Positions 1 through 5,051 of a stretch of 6,021 nt of DNA are shown piece after piece (within the stretch, counting starts at the first letter, position 1; the number at the start of each line of letters is the position of its first letter). Location: NCBI GenBank assembly GCA_018821175.1, contig JAHJMX010000051.1:1-6021 (forward strand), read 5' to 3'. The position numbers and the translations under genes are program-made. The notes below the pieces were generated by a model. It was not told where the DNA came from. It worked only from the letters and a program-made list of their open reading frames with translations, and did not search any database. The stretch is from Patescibacteria group bacterium (GTDB taxonomy: Bacteria; Patescibacteriota; Gracilibacteria; UBA1369; PNNO01).

Positions 1-1266
1 ACCTTTCCAAATTTTAATGAAACTTTCTCCAAGTGATTTGAAAGTATCTGTTATTTCCTTGTTTTCCCCTTTGTATTCTTTAAATCCTTTTGTAGCAGCG
101 ATTGTTCCTAACCGTTTAGTAAGTTTATCGAGTTTCTTTTGATTGTTTGGAAGATTGCGTAAAGCATTAAGGTTTTCTTGTTGTACAATCTTCAATTTTC
201 CATTTGCATCTTTTTCTACATAGTATTTTGATCCAGCCAATTTTTGCATTGTTTGTTTTGGCATGTCGGCAAGTGCTTGGATTTTGTCTCCATTGTAAAC
301 TCTTACACGATTCTTATCTTGATTTGCTGCATTTTTATTAATCCATGTATATCCTTTTTGTGTGATAATTTGCGGAACACCATTTCGAATAAGGACAAGT
401 TCTTGATTTAATGAAGGTGCAAGCACATCCTGTATTTGTACGTTGTCGTCAACATTCTGAAGAGTAATATTTCCACCATTAATTTTTGCATATTTTGAGT
501 TTCGTAGTGGAATCCCAGTTTTAGCCTTAGCTTTTTCTTCAAGTGTATTTTCAGGACTTCCCATATAATGAGTCCCGGTTACATTCTCACCTTTGCGTTC
601 AATTTTCAATTCATCTCCCGTTTTAGAGAAAGAATATGTATCTTTTGCTATTGCCAATTCTTTCGCTGCCTTTTTATTTTCAGATTTTTTTAATACTTGT
701 AATTTTTGTGTGACAATCAATTCGTTGCCTTTTTTCTCTATTTGAAGGCCAATTACGCTTGCATCGACAACGCCATTCATATCTTTTGCATATTGAATAT
801 TTCGGCGAGCTTTAAAGTTTTCTGTATATTTTTCGCCATTTTTCATTAATGTGAAAACATTTCCTAAACATTTTTCCAACAATACATCGGTTTTATTGTC
901 TGCATATATGTTGTGTTCGTTGACATAATTAAATGCAAATGCTTTTCTTAAATCATCGAATGCATCTGATTTGATTAAGTTAATTTCGCGATTTGTTATT
1001 TTATTTGTTCTGTTTAATTTTTCACGCAAGTCATCTAATTTCGTTCGTTTTTCTCTTAATGCTTTTCTTTTTTCTTGTGAAATCTTTGGATTGTCTAATT
1101 CATCTTGGATTTTTTTGTCTAAATCGTCTATTTGCCCTAGTAGCTCTGTTTTTGTTAATCTTGGAGTTTCGATTTTTTCTGGATTTTTCACGAAAACAAG
1201 CCTTTTTTCAGAAGAAGTGATTAGTTGATTTTCAAGTGATTTGAAAATTTGCTTAAAAATTTCCAT
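1..1266 (-). CDS. Lysine-rich protein of unknown function, 3' end beyond window (partial)
   Basis: The minus-strand frame is open from an ATG at 1264-1266 to the left edge: 422 codons without a stop, C-terminus missing. I do not recognise the family. Residues 1-35 are a short helical start. Residues 38-90 are very rich in Lys, Glu, Asp, Arg and Leu and look coiled-coil-like or long-helical. From about 140 to 365 the pattern is mostly beta-type with Asn/Gly turns, including two similar hairpin-like motifs, KKGNELIVTQK (178-188) and KTGDELKIERK (215-225). Residues 365-422 look helical again. There is one cysteine (Cys133), no signal peptide and no membrane segment in the visible part, so a soluble cytoplasmic protein is inferred. 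No Shine-Dalgarno site precedes the ATG; the leader is A-rich. It lies downstream of the MscS gene on the same strand but has its own near-consensus promoter. Gene reality is well supported by the long open frame; function is unknown. Confidence 0.85.
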   Translation of the reverse strand, partial: MEIFKQIFKSLENQLITSSEKRLVFVKNPEKIETPRLTKTELLGQIDDLDKKIQDELDNPKISQEKRKALREKRTKLDDLREKLNRTNKITNREINLIKSDAFDDLRKAFAFNYVNEHNIYADNKTDVLLEKCLGNVFTLMKNGEKYTENFKARRNIQYAKDMNGVVDASVIGLQIEKKGNELIVTQKLQVLKKSENKKAAKELAIAKDTYSFSKTGDELKIERKGENVTGTHYMGSPENTLEEKAKAKTGIPLRNSKYAKINGGNITLQNVDDNVQIQDVLAPSLNQELVLIRNGVPQIITQKGYTWINKNAANQDKNRVRVYNGDKIQALADMPKQTMQKLAGSKYYVEKDANGKLKIVQQENLNALRNLPNNQKKLDKLTKRLGTIAATKGFKEYKGENKEITDTFKSLGESFIKIWKG

Positions 1267-1301
1267 AGTGTTTTTTGTTATATATTTTTGTTTTTTACAC
1301 A

Positions 1302-1332
1302 ATTCCAAAACGTTTTTTAAACAATATGGAAT
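1302..1332 (-). other. Short inverted repeat in the leader of the lysine-rich gene
   Basis: ATTCCA (1302-1307) and TGGAAT (1327-1332) are 6-base inverted complements separated by 19 bases, and an inner GTTT/AAAC pairing is possible on the minus strand. It begins within about 10 bases of the predicted transcript start, so it would form a 5' leader hairpin of the lysine-rich gene. It overlaps the 10-base palindrome AAAACGTTTT (1307-1316). The stem is weak and AT-rich and could be chance. It could alternatively be a protein-binding site. It is not a convincing terminator, because no U-run follows directly. Confidence 0.25.
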
Positions 1333-1343
1333 GCGCTCTAATT

Positions 1344-1372
1344 ATTATACAACAAAAAGCATTGAATGTAAA
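1344..1372 (-). promoter_or_regulatory. Sigma70-type promoter for the left-hand lysine-rich gene
   Basis: On the minus strand a -35 box TTTACA (1367-1372) is separated by exactly 17 bases from a perfect -10 box TATAAT (1344-1349). This predicts a transcript start near 1337 and an untranslated leader of about 70 bases before the ATG at 1266. It is the closest match to the sigma70 consensus that I see in the window. A second, poorer -10-like TATAAC (1277-1282, minus) sits only 10 bases from the ATG and would give an almost leaderless transcript. Having its own promoter suggests the lysine-rich gene can be expressed independently of the MscS gene upstream. Confidence 0.6.
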
Positions 1373-1378
1373 ATCCGA

Positions 1379-1406
1379 TATACATTATTACATATACATT
1401 ATTACA
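1379..1406. repeat. Perfect 14-bp tandem duplication upstream of the promoter
   Basis: The unit TATACATTATTACA occurs twice head to tail, at 1379-1392 and 1393-1406, with no mismatch. It lies between the 3' end of the MscS gene and the promoter at 1344-1372, placing it about 42-70 bases upstream of the predicted start. It could be a double operator, an AT-rich UP-like element, or simply a recent slippage duplication; the sequence does not decide between them. The repeat is not self-complementary, so it is not a terminator stem. Confidence 0.75.
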
Positions 1407-1418
1407 ACCTCAATATGT

Positions 1419-2483
1419 TTATTTTTTCAAATAAACTGTTTGGCTAGGGAAGGCCATTTCGATACCAGCTTTCTCGAATTGTTCTTTGATTGCGAAATTA
1501 ATTTTGCTTCGAGTTTTTATGAAAAATTCATATTCTGTTGGATTTTTAACATAGTATGTCATTTTTATTTGTAAGCAATATTGTCCATATTCCTCAAAAT
1601 GAACATAGTAAATATTATTTACACCTTCTTCATCTTCCAAAATCTTTTTAATTATCTCGATTGCTTCGTTTAATTTTTCAACTGATGTCTCGTATGTAAC
1701 CCCGATTTGACCATCGTATCTACGTGATTTTCTGCGTGATATATTTTCAACTATTGATTTTGCAAGTTCGCTGTTTGGAATAGAAATTGATGTTTCAAAG
1801 AAGGTATCAATTCTAGTTGTTCGCATACCGATATCCTTGATTGTCCCTTCGTATCCATTGAATTTAATGATATCCCCGATTTGATATGGTTTGTCAGCTA
1901 TAATTGAAACTGAGCTGAAGAAATTTCCTAAGGTATCTTGCGCGGCAAGTGCGATTGCTAAACCTCCAATCCCGAGTCCAGTGATGAGTGCTGTTATTTG
2001 ATATCCGAATATTTGCAGGATTAGGCTAAGCCCAATAATCCAGAGGACAGCATTTATTATGCGAGTTATTAATCTTGTTAAATTAACATCGAATCCGCCT
2101 TTTGTTTGTAGGTGTCGATAAAAATATGCATTAATAACAAAATCCATTAAAATTGTAATTCCTTGGAAAACTTTGAAGATGAAGATGACTTGTATCGCTT
2201 TTTCTATTACTTCCCAAATATTTTGTGGGATTATAATTGACTTTAGCCCGAAATAAAGCCCTCCAAGAATTATGATAAATATAAACACTTTATTGAAAAC
2301 TTGCAGAACTGTATCATCTAACTCAGTCTTTGTTTTTTTTGCAAATTTGATAAAAATTCCCTTGATGATTACATTAAAAACTACTGTAGCGAGTATGGCA
2401 ACTAGGAAAATCCCAGTTGCGATTAAATAATTCTGGATGGTATTGCCAAAATATGAGTACTGAAGAAAGTCTAATGAAAACAT
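1419..2483 (-). CDS. Small-conductance mechanosensitive channel, MscS family
   Basis: A 354-residue membrane protein predicted to open under membrane tension and release solutes on hypo-osmotic shock. Hydrophobic segments lie at about 18-45, 64-85, 96-120, 135-160 and 163-195. The last is the pore helix, with the family's small-residue pattern (GLGIGGLAIALAAQDTLGNF, 169-188), followed by the beta-domain signature KPYQIGDIIKFNGYEG (198-213), then RTTRI (221-225) and the PNSEL segment (236-240). The C-terminal alpha/beta cytoplasmic domain runs to the end and includes YVKNP (311-315). Five segments and this length place it with short-to-medium MscS proteins rather than the large MscK or YbdG types; a paralogue-level symbol is not justified. 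The ATG at 2483 is preceded by TTTAGG at 8-base spacing. It stops at TAA (1419-1421), with no hairpin terminator visible after it. It is divergent from the AroD-like gene, 77 bases away. Confidence 0.93.
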   Translation of the reverse strand: MFSLDFLQYSYFGNTIQNYLIATGIFLVAILATVVFNVIIKGIFIKFAKKTKTELDDTVLQVFNKVFIFIIILGGLYFGLKSIIIPQNIWEVIEKAIQVIFIFKVFQGITILMDFVINAYFYRHLQTKGGFDVNLTRLITRIINAVLWIIGLSLILQIFGYQITALITGLGIGGLAIALAAQDTLGNFFSSVSIIADKPYQIGDIIKFNGYEGTIKDIGMRTTRIDTFFETSISIPNSELAKSIVENISRRKSRRYDGQIGVTYETSVEKLNEAIEIIKKILEDEEGVNNIYYVHFEEYGQYCLQIKMTYYVKNPTEYEFFIKTRSKINFAIKEQFEKAGIEMAFPSQTVYLKK

Positions 2484-2491
2484 AATATGTA

Positions 2492-2497
2492 CCTAAA
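2492..2497 (-). promoter_or_regulatory. Ribosome binding site of the MscS gene
   Basis: On the minus strand TTTAGG precedes the ATG at 2483 with 8 bases between. It is a moderate match to the anti-Shine-Dalgarno complement and supports this start, which also gives a normal N-terminus just before the first membrane segment. Confidence 0.45.
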
Positions 2498-2501
2498 GTT
2501 A

Positions 2502-2529
2502 ATTATTTAGTAACCTGAGTTTAGAGTAA
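2502..2529 (-). promoter_or_regulatory. Possible promoter for the MscS gene
   Basis: On the minus strand a -35-like TTACTC (2524-2529) and a -10-like AATAAT (2502-2507) are separated by 16 bases, in the gap between the two divergent genes. Both boxes are only partial matches in AT-rich DNA, so the exact position is uncertain. A promoter somewhere in this 77-base gap is nevertheless expected. Confidence 0.25.
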
Positions 2530-2548
2530 GGTATTTTGAGTAATTTTT

Positions 2549-2555
2549 AAAGAGG
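2549..2555 (+). promoter_or_regulatory. Ribosome binding site of the AroD-like gene
   Basis: AAAGAGG ends 5 bases before the ATG at 2561. It is the best Shine-Dalgarno site in the window and favours this start over the next in-frame ATG at 2591, which would delete the first beta strand (ICASI) of the barrel. Confidence 0.65.
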
Positions 2556-2560
2556 TTTAT

Positions 2561-3199
2561 ATGATCTGTGCATCGATTCGTGAACAAAAAATGGGAAATG
2601 TTTTGGGAAAAATTGCAAAAATTCCTTCTGATTATGATCTAATTGAGGTTTGGGTAAATAAAATTGAAGACTTCAATTTGGAACAATTAATGGCTGCGTG
2701 GAAAGGCGAAATGATTTTGAAGATTACGGATATTTCGAATTTTTCACTTATTAAAAAAATAAACTCTACAGATGCGATTACATATATCGACATTGATTTA
2801 GATGATTTTGGGGGTGACATGAATCTTCAGCAATTATTAAAAAAACATAATGCAAAATTGATTCTTTCATATCATGATTTTGAAGCGACTCCGCCACTTT
2901 CAGAAGCGAAAAAAATCTTACAAAAAGGCAAGGATTTAGGGGCTGATATTTGTAAAATTATATTTACGGCAAATAGTTTCCAGGACACATTAGTTCCATT
3001 TGAACTTTTGAAAACCGGATCGGACATCATTACTTTTTGTATGGGAGAATTTGGGAAATTAAGTAGGATTTATGCGCCTCACTTAGGATGTAGGATTAAT
3101 TTCGTAGCGCCAAATGAGGATTTTATAACGGCTGATGGGCAATTAACATTAGACGAGTGGAAAGCGGTACAATCGGCTCTTCCTTCCTTTGAAAAATAA
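2561..3199 (+). CDS. Type I 3-dehydroquinate dehydratase-like protein (AroD family), altered active site
   Basis: A 212-residue (beta/alpha)8-barrel protein of the class I dehydroquinase family, which normally dehydrates 3-dehydroquinate to 3-dehydroshikimate through a Schiff-base lysine. Family landmarks: ICASI strand 1 (2-6), IEVWVN (28-33), YIDIDL (75-80), SYHDF with the general-base His105 (103-107), DICKI with the Schiff-base Lys132 (129-133), MGEFGKLSR with Arg169 (161-169), and the lid ITADGQ with Gln194 (189-194). By comparison with the Salmonella enzyme (recalled, hand-aligned), Glu46, His143, Lys170, Arg213 and Gln236 are kept, but Arg48 is Trp31, Arg82 is Thr56 and Glu86 is Asp79. 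Family membership is clear; normal activity is doubtful. At 212 residues it is somewhat shorter than many AroD proteins (about 225-250). It is first of three same-strand genes, 51 bases before ychF. No other shikimate gene is in the window. The AroD symbol is withheld because of the substitutions. Confidence 0.85.
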   Translation: MICASIREQKMGNVLGKIAKIPSDYDLIEVWVNKIEDFNLEQLMAAWKGEMILKITDISNFSLIKKINSTDAITYIDIDLDDFGGDMNLQQLLKKHNAKLILSYHDFEATPPLSEAKKILQKGKDLGADICKIIFTANSFQDTLVPFELLKTGSDIITFCMGEFGKLSRIYAPHLGCRINFVAPNEDFITADGQLTLDEWKAVQSALPSFEK

Positions 3200-3233
3200 A
3201 GTTTTTATGCTTAAATGCTTTTGTTGGAATTAA

Positions 3234-3239
3234 TATAAC
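3234..3239 (+). promoter_or_regulatory. Possible -10 box just upstream of ychF
   Basis: TATAAC lies 11 bases before the ychF ATG at 3251, and there is no Shine-Dalgarno match. Use of this box would start the transcript within about 5 bases of the ATG, giving a nearly leaderless message. Only a poor -35 candidate (TTAAAT, 17 bases upstream) is present, and the DNA is AT-rich, so this may be chance; read-through from the AroD-like gene is equally possible. Confidence 0.2.
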
Positions 3240-3250
3240 TACTTAATTAT

Positions 3251-4345
3251 ATGTCGTTGAAAATTGGTATTGTTGGACTTCCAAATGTAGGGAAATCAAC
3301 TCTTTTTAATGCTTTGACTCGATCAAAATCGGCCGAAGCTGCTAATTACCCATTTTGCACCATTGATCCAAATGTTGGGGTTGTAGAAGTGCCGGATGAG
3401 CGTATTGATCAGTTGATAAAAATTGTGAATCCAGCAAAAACAATTCCCGCAGTTATTGAATTCGTAGATATAGCAGGGCTTGTTAAAGGGGCTAGTGAAG
3501 GGGAAGGGCTTGGGAATAAATTTCTTTCAAATATTCGTGAATGTGATGCAATTGCTCAGGTGATTCGTGTCTTTGAAGATCCTGATGTAGTTCATGTTCA
3601 TGGAGAAATCGAACCTCAAAAAGATCGTGAAATTATTGAAGCTGAGCTGATTTTCGCTGATTTGCAAACTCTTGATAAGCGTATGAAAAAGGCTGAAGGG
3701 GAAGCGAAATCTGGAGATAAGTTCAAGAGAGCCTATGTTGATCTTTTAAAAAGAATTGAATTACATTTACATCAAGGGAAATTACTTTCACATATGGATT
3801 TTACGAAAGAAGAAAAAGCTGAATTTTATGACTTACATTTCCTTACAATGAAGCCACTTTTGTATATTGCGAATGTCCATGAAAATGAAGTTGGAAATAT
3901 TGATGTGGAGACATTACGTAAAAAGCTTGATATTTCAGGAAATAGCGAGTTAGTGCCGATTTCTGCTCGTGTCGAGGAAGAACTTGGAAGTTTTTCTGAT
4001 AGTGAGGCGGCTGAATATCTTGAAACTCTAGGGATGAAGGAGACTGGATTGAATCAGTTGATTAAGGCATCTTATAGATTACTTGATTTAATAACCTATT
4101 TTACTGCAGGTGTGACAGAGGTTCATGCGTGGACAATCCATCGAGGATGGACTGCGCCAAAGGCTGCAGGGGTAATTCATACTGACTTTGAAAAAGGATT
4201 TATTCGTGCCGAGGTGATTAGCTGTGAAGATTTTATTGCAAATAATGGAGAAATTGGAGCAAAAGATAAGGGGTTGATGAGACTTGAGGGGAAAGAGTAT
4301 GTTGTAAATGATGGTGACGTGATGCACTTTAGGTTTAGTAAATAA
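3251..4345 (+). CDS. ychF: Ribosome-binding ATPase/GTPase-fold protein YchF (OLA1 family)
   Basis: A 364-residue translation-factor-type P-loop NTPase, the usual length for the family. Known members bind ATP in preference to GTP, associate with ribosomes and influence translation and stress responses. Visible motifs: N-terminal MSLKIGIVGLPNVGKS with the P-loop at 9-16; NYPFCTIDPN (32-41), the switch I region; DIAGLVKGAS (73-82), the switch II/G3 motif with Leu in place of the catalytic Gln, as in other HAS-type GTPases; NVHE (208-211), the family's NxxE form of G4; SAR (238-240) as G5. A helical insert lies at about 130-200, and a C-terminal TGS domain at about 281-362 includes TYFTAG, AWTIHRG and the terminal VVNDGDVMHFRF. 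All key elements are intact. The start matches the conserved N-terminus although no Shine-Dalgarno site precedes it; TATAAC lies 11 bases upstream. The HisA-like gene follows after 10 bases, suggesting co-transcription. Confidence 0.97.
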   Translation: MSLKIGIVGLPNVGKSTLFNALTRSKSAEAANYPFCTIDPNVGVVEVPDERIDQLIKIVNPAKTIPAVIEFVDIAGLVKGASEGEGLGNKFLSNIRECDAIAQVIRVFEDPDVVHVHGEIEPQKDREIIEAELIFADLQTLDKRMKKAEGEAKSGDKFKRAYVDLLKRIELHLHQGKLLSHMDFTKEEKAEFYDLHFLTMKPLLYIANVHENEVGNIDVETLRKKLDISGNSELVPISARVEEELGSFSDSEAAEYLETLGMKETGLNQLIKASYRLLDLITYFTAGVTEVHAWTIHRGWTAPKAAGVIHTDFEKGFIRAEVISCEDFIANNGEIGAKDKGLMRLEGKEYVVNDGDVMHFRFSK

Positions 4346-4355
4346 ATCAATTTCT

Positions 4356-5051
4356 ATGGAAATAATTCCAGTGATTTATATCTTGAAAGGGCAAGTTGTT
4401 GCCCTTTATAAGGGGAGTTTGGAGCAAAAAGAAGTTTATAGGACCTCTCCGGTAGATTTAGCGAAAAATATGCAATCTCAGGGTGCGCATAAAATTCTAA
4501 TTGTAGATTTGGATGCTTCTGAATTTGGAGACAACCGTAATCAAGCTTTAATTGAAGATATTCGTAGAGCTGTTTCTTGTGAGTTGATGATTGCAGGGCG
4601 TATTAGGACTATGGAAGCATTGGATTATAATTTTAAAATTGGCATGAATTTTGTGGTGCTTGGAGTTGCAGCTCGTCAAATTTACGCCGAGGCAATTAAA
4701 AAATATGGTGCAGACAGGGTGATTGTTGGAATTAAGGCAAAGGGTGATGAAGTTTTGACTGATGAGAAACGGGCATTCCCATTGCGTGTTATTGATTTTG
4801 CGGAAGGGTTGCCAGAGCTTGGCGTGACTCAGGTTTTATTTAAAGATATTTTCAAAGAGGGGACGCAAGTGAATCCGAATTATGATGAAATTGATCGTAT
4901 TATGCAGATGACGCCGCTTGAAGTGTATGTTTCTGGAGGGATTGGAGATGATAAAAACCTCAGATTATTAAAAAAAATCGGCACAAAAGGAGCGATGATA
5001 GGGAAAGCGATTTATGAAAGAGAACTTATTTTTTCAGATTTTAATTATTAG
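4356..5051 (+). CDS. HisA-like (beta/alpha)8-barrel protein with lost catalytic residues
   Basis: A 231-residue protein with a HisA-type sequence along its whole length. HisA isomerises ProFAR to PRFAR in histidine synthesis. Matching segments: IIPVIYILKGQVVALYKG (3-20) for the usual IIPAIDLKDGK start, VYRTSPVDLAK (27-37), VDLDASEFG (50-58), AGRIRT (80-85) for GGGIRS, VVLGVAA (100-106), VGIKAK (124-129) for GIDAR, FKDIFKEGT (162-170) for YTDISRDGT, VSGGIGD (192-198) and GAMIGKAIYE (212-221). Both catalytic aspartates are gone: position 8 is Tyr and position 127 is Lys. The catalytic Thr is Lys163, and the Asp of the DGT motif is Glu168. The C-terminal phosphate-binding half looks intact, while the N-terminal phosphate loop is altered. 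It is probably not a working isomerase; it may bind another phosphorylated ligand or act as a protein partner. It starts 10 bases after ychF without a Shine-Dalgarno site, so translational coupling is likely. Its 3' end overlaps the convergent RelA/SpoT gene by 11 bases. Confidence 0.88.
   Translation: MEIIPVIYILKGQVVALYKGSLEQKEVYRTSPVDLAKNMQSQGAHKILIVDLDASEFGDNRNQALIEDIRRAVSCELMIAGRIRTMEALDYNFKIGMNFVVLGVAARQIYAEAIKKYGADRVIVGIKAKGDEVLTDEKRAFPLRVIDFAEGLPELGVTQVLFKDIFKEGTQVNPNYDEIDRIMQMTPLEVYVSGGIGDDKNLRLLKKIGTKGAMIGKAIYERELIFSDFNY

Noticed and set aside
971..1228. Open frames on the plus strand across 971-1228
   Set aside because: They are antisense to the 422-codon lysine-rich frame, are rich in Phe, Ser and Leu as expected from reversed Lys/Glu codons, and have no ribosome binding site or recognisable domain.
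30..1246. Identical 14-mer CAAGTGATTTGAAA at 30-43 and 1233-1246
   Set aside because: Both copies lie in the same gene and frame and encode FKSL-type segments near the N-terminus and at residues 409-412. Flanking residues differ, so I treat it as chance or a minor protein motif rather than a DNA repeat.
1241..1574. Plus-strand open frames spanning the 1267-1418 gap and the MscS 3' end
   Set aside because: They overlap the MscS coding sequence antisense, lack a Shine-Dalgarno site, and have low-complexity products typical of AT-rich non-coding frames.
2520..2546. Plus-strand promoter for the AroD-like operon (TTTAGA / TAATTT)
   Set aside because: Both boxes are poor and the 15-base spacer is short. 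A promoter must exist in or near this gap, but I cannot place it.
3200..3233. Terminator after the AroD-like gene
   Set aside because: ATGCTT occurs twice as a direct repeat, and AAAG/CTTT could pair weakly, but there is no stable stem followed by a T-run.
4088..4327. Minus-strand 79-codon frame inside ychF
   Set aside because: It lies wholly antisense to the conserved TGS domain of YchF and has no independent support.
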